Positions 36,641-48,281 of a stretch of DNA of 64,000 nt are shown piece by piece; position 1 is the stretch's first letter, and each line of letters starts with the position of its first letter. The position numbers and the translations under genes are program-made. The notes under the pieces are model-generated. The model did no database searches and was not told the origin of the DNA. It was given only the letters and a program-made list of their open reading frames with translations. The DNA lies in assembly GCA_016859345.1 (NCBI GenBank), contig CM029119.1:5958109-6022108 (forward strand). The letters are read 5' to 3'. This DNA comes from Istiophorus platypterus. Taxonomy: Eukaryota > Chordata > Actinopteri > Istiophoriformes > Istiophoridae.

Positions 36641-39097
36641 TGTCTGCTCTATGCCAACATCACCTGACATCTTCCTTTGCTCAAGTCCATGGGAGGGCCT
36701 TTCGCTTGAATATAAGCATGTTGATTTGTGGGCCTTTTCTGAAAAGACTGATGCTGTCTCACATACAGCTACATGACGCTTGACGATAAAACATAACTAC
36801 AGGTCTTGATAAGTTTCTTGCACAAATGACTGAAGGGCTCGTTTTATAGTGACAGTCTGCTCAGCCTGGCCTGCTAGTTTCCTCCATTTGGCAATAACAA
36901 AGACATCTCTTACAAGCAACATTACATAGATGCATAATTTATCAAACAACTATACCAAAATATTCCTCTTTAATTAGAGTTTTGACAGAATACAGGACAT
37001 TTCCAAATCACTGACAGGATGTTTTATGTCACCAAGTCTTCCATAGGGGTAACAGATTCGACCTGGCCACCATTCATGCTTCTCCAGTTATTACGTATTT
37101 TGGTGCATCATGGTCTGTGTAACATCCAACCAGAATATCCAACTCAGTAATAAGCTGATCTGTATCACCAGAATTTACTTGGCTTCTTATTTTGTTTGAC
37201 TTCCTCTGTACGATATGCCAACATGTTATTCTGTTCTTCCCACTCAGCACTTTGTTGCCCACCTCGGCACTTCTCAAGGACGGTCTAATTGTGTATTCCA
37301 CCCTTCTCCATCTGTACTGCATTGAACCGGCCTGGACCATTGTACCTTTCCTAAGGATATCACAGATCTGGTTACTGCACAAACACTGCCACTCCCGTCA
37401 TTGGAGATGTACTTGCAGCCCTAGGAGGCCTCACTCTGTGCTTGGATCGCTGGCCTTAAGATAATGCCTTGGAGAGATACTTCAATCTGCAATGCATGGA
37501 TGTATGTTTTTGTTCATAGCAATGAGTTTGCATTAAAGGTATGGCAAAGAAAACTCTCTCACTGCACCAAAAACAAATTGTTTCCAGTGCTACATCTGAT
37601 TCAGGCAGTGTCTAAATTTCTTCAGGTCGTGCCGCTGTGAGATTTACCATGATTTTTTCTCTGCTGTGCCCTTTGCCACGGAGGGAAAGGAGGTAATAGC
37701 TTTCACTAATTTGGCCCTGGCTTGCGCAGTCAAATTCATATGCCAGAGTGAATCTGCAAAGCTAACATTAGGGCTGCAGATATCTGAGGCTAGCGGCAGT
37801 GGGCTTTGACATCCCGTATTACACCTAATTGCCACCAGACATTACATCGCAGTCTCTGCAAAACTCTCCCACAACCACCTGCTCCTCGCTCTGTTTACCT
37901 TTAAACTGGGAATAATGCAGGGGAGAGCAGGGTGAGAGTTCCTCGGTGTTATTTTCTGACACCCGAGCTCAGGATTGGGGAACTGGAATGTCAGTAGAAA
38001 TTTGAATTTGAGACGTGTTAGGATAGTTAAGGGGTATCCCCCTGTGCATTGTGTTGCAGGGGTACGGTGTATACTTTTCTGATTTATGTGTTTTTGTAAG
38101 AGTAATGAGAGAGGGAGAAAACAGGGCAGGGGTAATATGGAGGCATAACCATAATTAGGTGAATTATAAGTTTCACAGTCGTTTTAGTAACACGGGGGGA
38201 AACCTTTAATGAATGTTATAACAAGAGGAGCATTAATGTATTCTATGCACAAGCATGTGGTTGTGGAAATGAGGTGGTGAGTGTACTTTTTTTTTAGCAA
38301 TTTTGAACATTTCATCTTAATACCAGTGTCTCATGTGGACTGTATATTAATTCATCCTCCTCTGTCCCTGACTTCTCCTCCTCCTCCCCCAACATGAAAG
38401 ACACGGGAAAATACCACACCCTTTGACAGTGTAATGATGAAATGATTTCATACGGCTGTATCCTTTAACACCACAGCGTCAACCCCTAAATAAGTCAAGC
38501 ACTGCCTACTGTTTTCGTCTAATAGAGCTTCCTGCAAATCTCAAACAGAGCTGAGGACTTGGCCTGCCATGGAAATAACCCAGTTATAAAACAACAGTGT
38601 TTACAGACTTCATGATTCCAAGTTTGGACGGAAACCATGAAATTTTGTTACAAACTTAATTCAATTTCTCCGTCTGGTACACTTTGATACAAAGCTCCCC
38701 GTCCAAGAGGTGACCTAAGCGATCGGATTTGTTGGTTGTGATGTATTTTAGTTTGAATAGTTAGTTACAGGGGCCTAGGAAGAAAACACTGGCTCGAATT
38801 TAGACTCAGTGCTCTCAAATACCCTCTTGTAATGAACAAGTTAATTTTTTGAAGTTGTCTGTTTGCAGTTATTTTCACCACAGATTGTCTGTCATCGTTT
38901 ATGGTGGTCAGTGTAATCTATTTATGGCAATGGGACTTGTGGTAATTACATTTCATCCTTGGTGTGGGAAGGATGACGTGCGATTATTGATTGATTCTGG
39001 GGAAATGAATTTTCGTCTAGACCCATCCCTTTCCACAGTGAAGTCATTTATACAGCCATACGGACTCGTACGTATATGCACTAATTTGCTTGTTTAA
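36641..39097. other. non-coding DNA, no gene seen
   Basis: Mixed-composition unique sequence. The part at 37640-37960 is relatively GC-rich, repeat-free and carries CACCTAATTGCC and CCTTTAAACTGGGAATAATG words, so it is a weak candidate regulatory element. Confidence 0.5.
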
Positions 39098-39480
39098 TAG
39101 GTACACCTAGCTGTAACTAACACAGTCTAATACAGCAGCCCTGCAATAAATCTGCGTTAGAGAGGTGGTAATTTGACTTTATGGTTAATTTGGAGGCTGT
39201 AGTTTTGGGTGCTGTTGAATCGTGTTGTATTATACTGAGAGGCGTTTCTAATATTTTGAATGTTTCTACCATCCTGTTTATATCACAGAGGGTCGACAAC
39301 ATATTTGAAGCAGCAGCCTCCAAAATGACTGTAAAGTTGAATGAAGACCTGTGTAAAGCAGTTTCAGCAGGAACTGAACATTATAACTTTAGTAAAATAG
39401 GATTATTGCTGGGCTGTCGTATTTGTCTGCCTCGGTTTTAGCTTATTTTACCTAATAAACTGGCAACTGACTGTATGTAA
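39098..39480. mobile_element. fold-back / MITE-like element
   Basis: The left part, CTAATACAGCAGCCCTGCAA then TAAATC (about 39127-39152), is an imperfect reverse complement of the right part, GGATTATTGCTGGGCTGTCG then TATTT (about 39399-39424). Inner words also pair, such as TTGGAGGCTG with CAGCCTCCAA. The outer flanks carry AATAGGTACACCTA and TACCTAATAAACTGGCAACT, which resemble the TACACCTAATAAAGTGGC-type ends of a widespread fish element. The inverted-repeat structure and lack of coding capacity fit a non-autonomous DNA transposon. No target duplication was established. Confidence 0.6.
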
Positions 39481-39709
39481 TGGACAGATGAAAAAAAGGG
39501 GAAAACATATATCTTATTTTTTATATCTTTCTTTGTATGACAGTTAAAAACCATTGTAAGCAAGAACGACTTTTGTGACATGGCTCTGCTAAATCTTGAT
39601 TGCGTTTCAATTAATTAGCAAATAAGCTCAGTTCAGTTATCTTTTTTGTTAGCAAGCCCTGTGTAAAAAAAGCAACATATTACTCACTCCATCAGTTTAC
39701 TTGAATTTG

Positions 39710-39880
39710 TGCCACCACGAAGCCCTAAAGGCCAACTCATGGTTCCCTTGTCTGCGTGTCCCTGCCCCATGCGGACATCCACGTGCGGCCCAAAACTTGA
39801 CTCAGTGTCCACAGTGCCAGCGCAGCAACAGCACATGCAACAGGTTCTGTTCTTGTTAAGCAGTTGCACACACTGTTTTA
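39710..39880. repeat. possible DNA-transposon remnant (GC-rich)
   Basis: CTCATGGTTCCCTTGTCTGC followed by GTGTCCCTGCCCCATGCGGA and CATCCACGTGCGG resembles the GC-rich terminal region of PIF/Harbinger-like fish elements as I remember them. No inverted partner was found. A 123-codon frame covering it (39709-40080) is Cys-rich (CCFCC) but has no similarity I can name and probably arises by chance. Confidence 0.22.
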
Positions 39881-40267
39881 TTTTGGTTACTTTTTCATGT
39901 TGTTCAGCCAAATGCAACAGAAAAAGGAGATGTTGTTTTTGCTGTCAGGAAGTTGCCCCCGATTGTGGTACGACTAGAAGTCTGTCTCCCTCTGAGGTCA
40001 AGCAGAAACCACGAACTGGCCTTTTATTTGTATCGGGGATGTCTAAGGCAAAAAAGAAGTTAAAAATCATTAACTCCTGAGCCCTAGCTTTTCAAACGGT
40101 GCTGCTCAGTCCCACATTGTCAACTACCCTACAATATAAAGGGAGGTGGTTCACACACGTCGCATAGGAAATGCATTTGTGGTCAATTTGGATCATACTG
40201 CATTCAGTAGGACTTCAGCATGATTATTCTTTACTTTTCTTTACTCTTCTTTTACCCTACGTTTTAG

Positions 40268-40306
40268 CCTGTCACAGATATTTCCGTGGTTTTGTCACAA
40301 CTCAAG
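40268..40306 (+). other. 39-bp microexon-like segment (unconfirmed)
   Basis: An exceptionally pyrimidine-rich stretch (about 40229-40265, TTTACTTTTCTTTACTCTTC then TTTTACCCTACG) ends in TTTTAG at 40267. The next 39 bases end CTCAAG directly before GTAAGTAAG, a near-perfect 5' splice site. The length is a multiple of three and all three frames are open: PVTDISVVLSQLK, or (x)LSQIFPWFCHNS, or CHRYFRGFVTTQ. Frame-preserving microexons in giant introns are typical of neuronal vertebrate genes. I cannot assign the peptide, and chance pairing of splice words is possible. Confidence 0.28.
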
Positions 40307-41261
40307 GTAAGTAAGCTAAAACACCAAACCTTACCAGGGCACACGGTGGTTTTTTTCTCTCTTGTCGTCTCACTCTACTCTCTCTGGGGTCACCTAATCA
40401 TGAATCATCTCTTCTGAACTTACTCGAGAGAATATGGGGAAATTAAGGGAAATAGTTTTATCCTGTGATTGTAGCTCTTTGACAGAGTAGTTACTGTTTG
40501 GCAAAGGTTGTGAACTCAGTTTAAATAAAATTTTAACTTAATAGAACAAGAGGCAGCATTGTCAACACCCGGTCCCACCCCTAGAGGAAGCTTAAACGTG
40601 GATTTCAATAGAGAGACACACAACAATATTCATGCTTTACCTTGATGAACATTTGTCACTGTGTGTGTCACATTGTGTGTGTGTGTGAGTGGTAGACATA
40701 GAAAGGTGAAGGAGATTTACAGCCCTAATCAAAAACTGGCCCACGGTTGGAAATGTAGCGTGAATGATGTCATGAAACTGTCCCCACTCTGATGCTGTGA
40801 TTTATCACACAATATGGGAGTCATAAAAGAGCACTAGTATCTAATCAACAACAGGGACAAACTTCTACAAGCTGTCCTGTATAGTGTAGCCTGCACGCTT
40901 GTCCGTCCACATTTCCTTGCCAGAAAAGCAAACAAATGTACATTTGAATATTTTCTTTTTCGCCTTAGATGTTACACAAGCCTGTTGCCACCTAGATGAT
41001 GCATCGTGCCCCAAACCTTCATCAATATGGATAATTACGCTTTCTGTGAATTCATTGCAGCTGCGCCGTAAATATTTTTGCTTGGAATCAGGTTGTTATT
41101 CCCGCGATGGTTCCACACAGTCCAGGCCTTCCTGAGATGAACCCAAGCATATCCCGTGTGTCACTGTGTATCTGTGCTGAGAGGAAGCATGACCAACTGC
41201 AGCTTGGCACTTCATTAAACAAATCACTGGAACGCTTAAGCCACGAGCCTGCAGGGACTCC
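40307..41261. other. non-coding DNA, no gene seen
   Basis: Short TG run at about 40673-40688. No repeat family or exon structure is evident. Confidence 0.55.
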
Positions 41262-41355
41262 CAGAGAGAGAGGGAGAGAGAGAGAGGGAGAGAGAGGGAG
41301 AGAGAGGGAGAGAGGGAGAGAGAGAGAGGGAGAGAGAGGGAGAGAGAGGGAGAGA
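41262..41355. repeat. GA-rich tandem repeat (GGGAGAGAGA-type)
   Basis: About 94 bases of pure purine on the plus strand, made of GAGA units with periodic GGG. It forms chance repetitive frames in several phases. Homopurine-homopyrimidine mirror tracts such as this can form triplex (H-) DNA. Confidence 0.95.
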
Positions 41356-42079
41356 ATGGATGTGTAGTGGAGTTGTGTGATAGTCTTTGCCTCAAATGGA
41401 ACACACACGGATATGGAACAGAATATTTTGCATTGTATTTAAAATGCTACTAAAGACACAATTATACTATTAATCAATTTTTTGTTTGACAAAAGTTTTA
41501 AAGAATGATTGTTTGAGTCATTTATAAGAAATTGCACACCCACTGTTTTCCCCCTTTTTTGTTTTTTTTTTAACACTTCTGCGTTGGATAAAATAAGGTT
41601 TCAAGGTTATTTTGTTCTGCAAGGTATTACAAATATACTATTTAATGTAATGATCTTAGGGACAGACATTCATTTATTATGCAAAATGGCCATGCAGCGC
41701 TCACCTTGAGCTTTTCTGGACTGGTTAAATAGAATAGTAGACAGTAGACAGTCTAAACCAAAACTCTGCTGCTTCTAGAAAATGCATCTTTGCTCTTTCC
41801 CCTTAAAATAATCATTCTTATTTCATCAAAATGTATTAATTTTATGATATTAGCAGAGGTGGTATTTGTATAAGGTGAGGTAATAAAAATCACTGTAGGA
41901 AACCCTCAAGGTAAGGACCACTGTGGGATGAGTTATGAACCAGGCAGCACTCATACATTAGGAAGGTGTGTGCTGTGAGAAGGGGAACACAACAAAGGAC
42001 ACAGACAGCAGGTCACAGCCCAAAATAGAACTAGGAATCCTACATTTGAGTTTAAAGGGGTGGGAAACACCTCCTTATG

Positions 42080-42152
42080 TTTGTGTGTGTGTGTGTCTGT
42101 GTGTGTGTGTCTGTGTGTGTGTCTGTGTGTGTCTGCTTGTGTGTGTGCGCGC
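42080..42152. repeat. TG microsatellite with periodic TC
   Basis: (TG)n interrupted by CT about every 8-12 bases and ending TGTGTGTGCGCGCC. Z-DNA-prone. Confidence 0.95.
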
Positions 42153-43069
42153 CACTCTCACACACGGACAGAAACAGGAGGCTTGACTATAATAAATGAA
42201 CTGCCACAGCAGTGCTATTTCAGGTTGGGTCACTGGAATAATACAGGGCTGGAGGCACAGCTGGAGCAGCGATCAGATGTTTCCTCGCGTGTGGTGCTGA
42301 GCTTGTTTCTGCCTCCTGTCACACGGGCAGACAGACAGATAAGGCAGGTTTAGGCTCCACCATTAAATCCTTGTCTGACTCTGTCTAGAGTAATCTCTCT
42401 GTATATGTCTTTCACTCTTTGCTAACCCGGATGTTCAGTTCCTCTGTCTCTGGAAATAGACATACAACATGAGGATCCAGGACAATGATTTGTGTTGGAC
42501 TTTTGCCACACATGGTCGGTTGATCTGTTGAGAGCCGCGTTGTTTGACTCTTGCTAAATTACAGATGATGTTGTAAAAAGCTGTATTATCTATTTTTCCC
42601 TATCTTACTATTTTTTAACATTGTCTATCAATATTGTTCCTGACAAAGTAAACCTGTCATTTAGTAGAGGTTATGTTAATAGGGATCAGGTAACATAATG
42701 CTGATTATAAGAACAGAAAAGCAGAACAAAAATAAAGACATGATAAGTCTACATCAGAGGTGAACCATTCAATGCATTCAAAATTTTCTTATACAGTCAT
42801 AATTTAATATGGGTAGTTTCTGTCACTTTTGTCATCATGCCTGTTTAAATCCTTACTTAATTTTGGCAAGATGTAGTAGATGTGGTTTTCCTCAGATGTA
42901 ACGTTGCATATGCCAACAAACCATATATATGGCATCTCCAATACATAATGTGGTGTTTATAAAAACAGATTGTGTAATAAGAATGTGAGCAAAAGACAAG
43001 AGACTGTCTGTTTCAGTATTGATATAAAATAAAGCACGGATTTTCTTCCTAAAGTTTAATTAAATAGAT
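42153..43069. other. non-coding DNA, no gene seen
   Basis: AT-rich unique sequence without recognisable elements. Confidence 0.55.
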
Positions 43070-43740
43070 TGAAATATCACTGCTACCGATGGTTTACAAT
43101 TACTTTAATTAATGATATGTGCACTGGACAGTTCTTTTTAACTGACAGGTTGAGGACGAGTGGAACAGGAGGAAGCATGGACATGCTAATAGGTGATTAG
43201 GGGCAGTCTCCATCCATTTGTGGATTACCATGGAGGTGGGAGTGAGGCATGTGCACGTTTGCCCAGTTCCATGATGATTGAGATTTACAGAACAGAACCA
43301 TACAAATATACAGCTTTATAATTCTGCTGAAAAGATTGCTAATGCATCTCTCTCTCTTTTAATACACAAATGTAGAGCTTAATGCCTCTGGCCCCAGGTC
43401 TTTTTAATGCTCATGCATAGATAGATTTAAGATTGAATCTTTGGTGAAACATTTTGGTTGCACTATTTCTAATGAGCTTAGGAGCCAGGAGTTAATCATC
43501 TACATAATCTTCTCCTAATACTTTTTAAGGCAGCTGATGCATCTCTGAAATGTTTTCTTTGGACAAACATCACCAATAATACTTGAATAAGCAGCCATTC
43601 ATTTTTCTATCTTTTAATCTTAAGTCATCAGACCTTCTATTCAAATTAATACATGAGCCTAATGATTGAAAATGACCATAGCCAGAGTTACTGAAAGTTC
43701 CAGCTGAATAATCAGAAATTGGTAATCATCACATGACCAC
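43070..43740. promoter_or_regulatory. candidate developmental enhancer block (CNE-like)
   Basis: About 670 bases with no simple repeat or transposon, dense in homeodomain and POU-like words: TTAATTAAT (43105), GGTGATTAGGG (about 43192), TGCTAATGCATCTC (43338), TTTTTAATGCTCATGCATAG (43403), TTTCTAATGAGC (43467), GAGTTAATCATC (43489), CTGATGCATCTCTGAAATG (43535) and GCCTAATGATTG (43657). This even, motif-dense texture is what vertebrate conserved non-coding elements look like. Without alignment the call is an inference. Confidence 0.35.
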
Positions 43741-43835
43741 CTGTAGCAAGGTCCCCAGCCCTCCTTCCCTCTAGCCATACAGATATACGCTCAGCCCCCC
43801 CCCAGTCTCTGCCCTTACACTCCATGCCCACCCAG

Positions 43836-43944
43836 GTCCCTCCACAGAGGGGCTTGCACCTCAGTGGAAACAGACCTGGTCTGGTTACCCACCTCAGAGA
43901 TGATGGATTGACGGTTCACTTACGGGAAAGTCTGGGGCCTTCAG
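43836..43944 (+). other. 109-bp exon-like segment (unconfirmed)
   Basis: A pyrimidine-rich stretch (CCCCCCCCCAGTCTCTGCCC then TTACACTCCATGCCCACCCAG) precedes 43836. The segment ends CCTTCAG before GTAAACAAG. One frame is open throughout (starts VPPQRGLHLSGNRPG and ends ESLGPSG). No similarity is recognised, and the donor is only fair. Confidence 0.12.
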
Positions 43945-44389
43945 GTAAACAAGGGCAGAGTTGTATTAAATATGGAGGAGAAAAAGAAAACATGTTCTAC
44001 CTTTTGGCTAGAACCAAGGGAAAAGGAGAGAGGAATGTGGTTTATACCCATGTGCGTTAAAACCTGAAGCTGACATGCAGCGTTTAAAAAGTACATGCAC
44101 AGTGGAGTTTGACTCAGATCAGCTCTCATCTCTCAATAAACTAAATGTGACTTGGTTGTTGGTGTACTAATTGCTTTTCCTCATCAGCATATTAAACTAA
44201 GATTGTATCTGTAACCAGTACAATCGACGCAACACTTCAAACATGAATGCTACCTTTTAGAAATGACCTTGGATGCTTGATGGTGGTGGCATTTTTTTCT
44301 CTCTATCCTGCCTTTATTTTCCTCCAGTAGGCCTAAAGAGCAATGATCCATGGGAAGCCAAATCAACAAGGAAATTGGGCTAGATCTTT

Positions 44390-44530
44390 GCCCTCCTGAA
44401 CGCGGTATAAAAGCTATTTTGCTCATTACCCTGCCACGAGAAACATTCACCAACATCACTCTCCGATTGGTCCTGATGGCAGTAATTTCATCTTCTAACA
44501 ATCTGATCCTGACAAATTAATTTCTGCTCC
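44390..44530. promoter_or_regulatory. candidate conserved non-coding element
   Basis: Contains TTTGCTCATTACCCTGCC, CTCCGATTGGTCCTGATGGC and GCAGTAATTTCATC, followed by ATCCTGACAAATTAATTTC. Dense in TAAT/ATTGG words and free of repeats. Regulatory role is inferred only. Confidence 0.25.
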
Positions 44531-46749
44531 ATTTTTTCATGTCCCACCCACCCCTTTCAATTCAGCAGTGACAAAAACCGAGACAGAAAAAATTAGATAA
44601 TTTAAGTGAACGAAAATGATGATTAACCAAAGCTCCAACAGTCTGGGTCTTCGAAAGACAGGAAAGTCCACGTTACCTAAAGAAAAACTGCTGTAAAGTT
44701 TTAGCCATATAAATATGAGGAAATTAATTAAATGCAGGGCGGGTGGTTTGGCGCCATGGAAAGAATACACAATTTAGAGTCTTGTGCCAGGGAGCCAAAT
44801 GGACAAAATGAAGGTGATCAGTCATATTTTGCTGCTTTTTGACATTAAGCATATGCTTTTTTTCTAAGAGGTCAGCTAAGCAATTTAGACAAATTGGACA
44901 AAATTGCAAAGGTAAACATAGGGAGAGGTCTCGTAATGTTTCTTTCACTCTCTTTTTCTTTCCTTCAGTCCCATTTTCAGACACTATTTTGTTTAGTAAA
45001 TCCCTTACCTGAATTTTCTGTGACGGTAGAGTGAGACAAAACAACTCCGCCAGGGCTATCAGGGGCAGGACTGTGTTATGGTGTTTGACGGCACCGCCAT
45101 CTACCAGGCCAACCCAAACTACACTACTTCATCCTAGAAAATACATATACAACTACTGAAATCACACTGTGGTATATCTTCGATGTCCAGAGTTGCTTTC
45201 AGTTAATTGTCATGCTTGTAGAGATTCATTGCCTTGCTTTAGGGCAGTTTGACAGGATTTTTAATCTGTCAATTGCAGGCCAGTCAGTTTTCAGTATGTC
45301 TGTGTCTAAGCTCTAGTTGAGAGCCAGTGGATTTCTGTGTGAACACAGTAGGAAGCTTTGTGATCTGCTTTGTAATACTCACCCAGGGCATATTTTGACA
45401 GTATGTACTCACTGCTATGATATCCAGTGCTGAAGAGGAGTATGATTACACTGGCTAAAGAATGTTGAGCCAACCTCTCTTCCTCCTGCCTGCATTGTTT
45501 CATCAACTGACAAATTCCTTTTTTTGTAAAGCTTTTTTCACGAAGATTGCAAATGCAACGTGCAATTTGTAACACAAGATAATTTTCCCTCCACTTATTC
45601 TGACACATTTTACCAATCAAAATAAACACTACGCTTATAACACATGCATAAGCATATAAGGATCCTGTAGAACTTGCAAATGAATCTACGATTTTGAATG
45701 ACAGTTATGACAGTCTCCTGCAAGGCTGGATTACCAGCAGAGGATTATGAGCAAAGCAGGGTCCTCAGGTCCCCAAGTGGCAGTTTATGGTGTCTTTATA
45801 TTTGTAACTTTTGATTGATAATCATTTCTGAAATGTGATGGTGCCACTATCAGTGATATGAAATCACCTTTTACACATAAAGTAAGCCACAATCCCTTAC
45901 ACCCCTGTCACAATGCTTGCAACTGTTTTTCTCTATTTGATTATCATTCTTTTTTTTCTTTTCTTTTCTTTTTTTTTCCAGAATCTCACACATATGAATC
46001 TTGCAGTTGTACTGGTTGATGGTGAACTTCATCGCACAACAATGTTGTTGTCCATCAACCGTTTCAGTATTGCAAAACATGGAATATGTGATGTGTTGAT
46101 GTGATGTGGACTTTTCCCCATCCCTCGGGATTCATACAAGTGGCTGCAGGGTCAGCCTCAGTGCACCACTCTGGGGTTGTCTTTGTCAGCCGAGACTCCG
46201 CCAGTGCTTTTCAGCACCATGTTTCTATGTGGTACAATAAAGGCAAGATGAATCATTGGCTTGGGGCACACACACACACACTCACTGAACCCATTGCTAA
46301 CACCTTTTGGGTCTAGACATGCGTGCAAGGTGTTGAAAAGTGAGAGCGGGCTGTAAGGTGATTGGTCGCACTGACCACAGAAGTGAGTTTTATGCAGTGA
46401 AAGTAACAAATAGAGGTTGCTAAGACACTGAGAGGAAACCTGCTGCTGCCCTTCTATTCTCTCACATCTTTCTTCTTTGTTTTTCCTCCCCTTTTGGAGC
46501 CCGCTGGAATTCCTCGGCCACTCTTCACTTCCTTTTGACAGTTTCAATGAGGCAACGGTTCGCATTTGACAGGCTCTCATGCCACCTTGTTAGCTTAAAG
46601 TATCATTAAAATAATGATTGTGGCCACACATCGAGTAAAAGCGAGTCTGAAGAAATAAAAGATTGACCGTCCCTTTAAGTGCATGGCCCTCGACTCTGCT
46701 CGGTTTGTTGTCATCTATTTATCTAATGACTCCTTCACAGTTTAGACAG

Positions 46750-46960
46750 TGGGTTAGATTCTGCCCGATCCTCTATGCCTAAAAAAGCATGGCGCTGCCA
46801 TAGCCCTGATCACCTAATTGCCCTGCCCTGCCTCATTAGAAAACAAGCCTAACTGGAAAATCGCCTTAAGTGGCTTAAATTAATGAGACCTTCACATTGT
46901 ACGCTGAGTCATCAGAGGCCTGAGTCAGGGCAACGTCACCACAAGGAAATGGCACCTTCG
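46750..46960. promoter_or_regulatory. candidate conserved non-coding element
   Basis: Contains CTGATCACCTAATTGCCC, GCCTCATTAGAAAAC and GTGGCTTAAATTAATGAGAC within about 100 bases, all compatible with homeodomain binding. The composition is even and repeat-free. It is followed by a GC-richer stretch to about 47060. Confidence 0.3.
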
Positions 46961-47119
46961 AAAACTGTCAGTGGGCATTTGGACGGCGGCCGAGGGGCCG
47001 ATGCTGTCCTAAGTCCCGTGGTATGAGCGACTGTTGTGATTCAACAAGTATCGCGCTGAGTTTCGGTCGTAAAAGCCCATTCGCAAAAGAAAGTGTCACA
47101 GCAAAAGGAATCTTAATGT

Positions 47120-47330
47120 CTTTGCAATATATTTGGCTCCGTTATGTAGTGGCTGTGTAAAGGGCTAGTTAATGAACTACTGTACTGGCAAGCTAACCGC
47201 TAGCCATCATTTCGTTCAATAAAGATTTTCATTAAGGGTTGAGTTAGCATTCTGCTAACTGCTGGCTAACCTTCACCGTTAGCCTGGCAGCTTTTTTCAA
47301 AGATGTCGTTGAATCACCATACCCTCTGCA
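47120..47330. repeat. possible decayed dispersed repeat
   Basis: Contains GCTAACCGCTAGCCATC and later GGTTGAGTTAGCATTCTGCT then AACTGCTGGCTAACC and GTTAGCCTGG. The repeated GCTAAC/GTTAGC words are typical of several fish elements. No second copy occurs in the window, so the call is weak. Confidence 0.25.
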
Positions 47331-48114
47331 ACACACAGCGATTTAGCCATAATAGCTTCCTCCGTTTTGGACTCTCCAACTCTTTATTCCCTTAAAGGTT
47401 CGCTACAGGTCAAAAGTGATAATTTGCAGTTCAAAATTTACCAAACGCAAATTTGATATGAAAGATGTGCACAGATTTACTCAGCCCCACAAAAAAGTCA
47501 CTATATATGGCGATTCCAGTTTAATGAGAATTTAACTTTGAAATATTGTGTTCCCAGTGCGTTCCTGACCAGGCCTTAAGGGTATCTGGAGCAGCAGCTG
47601 ATGGGTTGAAGGTTGCTGGGTCCTTTTTTATGCAGTTATAATTAAAAAGTAACAAACCTTACACTGAAAACAATCAAATCATCAGAAACACGCCAAAGGA
47701 TGTTATTGAACTTGACAGTGAATGTCATCTATAGCCAAGATGACTGAAGCGATGACCCCATTATTTTACCCATCAGCCACAGAGCTTCACAGGCCTCATA
47801 ACTCACCGGGGCTGGGGTCAAAGTGCGATGACTTCATTATGTTTGCTCCCATGGTGCTGCATTCCTACCTGTTGCCCTGTGACCCCTGGCATGCTGTGTT
47901 GAAGGTGGGCATGTGCCTCCGCCGCAGAGCAGACGCACATAATCTGGGTTTAAATAAGATGTAGGATATCTTCAATGTCAAGATCACTCTCGGATGACAA
48001 GAGAAAGGTTGGCGATGGCGCTGAGAGGGCTGGTTGTAACTGTTACTGATACAGTGTAGACAAATTCATTTCTTCTCTTCATCATCTCCTCGGCCGCTTC
48101 ATCAGCCTTATCTT

Positions 48115-48200
48115 TTTTTCTTTCTCCCTGAGAGTTAGATGAGGCAATTGGCAATTAACAAGGAGCCATAGTACAGTCTAGCATAAATCCTGGGGGCAGG
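48115..48200. promoter_or_regulatory. short candidate regulatory stretch
   Basis: CAATTGGCAATTAA at 48144-48157 presents paired homeodomain-type words within otherwise unique sequence. Weak evidence from motif alone. Confidence 0.15.
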
Positions 48201-48281
48201 GGAGTTAGCTTGACTCTGACCAAAGTTCAAAAAAATGTGATTTTACTGTCATGAACAGGTTTTGTGATGTTACTAAACTGC

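Noticed and set aside
39709..40080. 123-codon Cys-rich frame, briefly considered as a secreted or metal-binding protein
   Set aside because: Cysteines are not in a known spacing, there is no signal peptide, and the start lies in a stretch resembling a transposon remnant.
41088..41408. Repetitive Ser/Leu/Pro and Arg/Glu/Gly frames
   Set aside because: They are translations of the GA-rich tandem repeat in several phases, not genes.
41694..41725. Minus-strand CTCAAG|GTGAGC donor with an acceptor 16 bases upstream
   Set aside because: A 16-base segment would shift the frame, and no conservation or longer exon option supports it.
45004..45055. Minus-strand segment ending ATTCAG|GTAAGG, open as LAELFCLTLPSQKIQ
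   Set aside because: The upstream acceptor is ambiguous and the surrounding GC-rich stretch looks like part of a dispersed repeat. Too weak to list.
46205..46225. TTCAGCACCATG, resembling the left half of a REST/NRSF site
   Set aside because: The right half (GGACAG-type) is absent, so it is not a full element.
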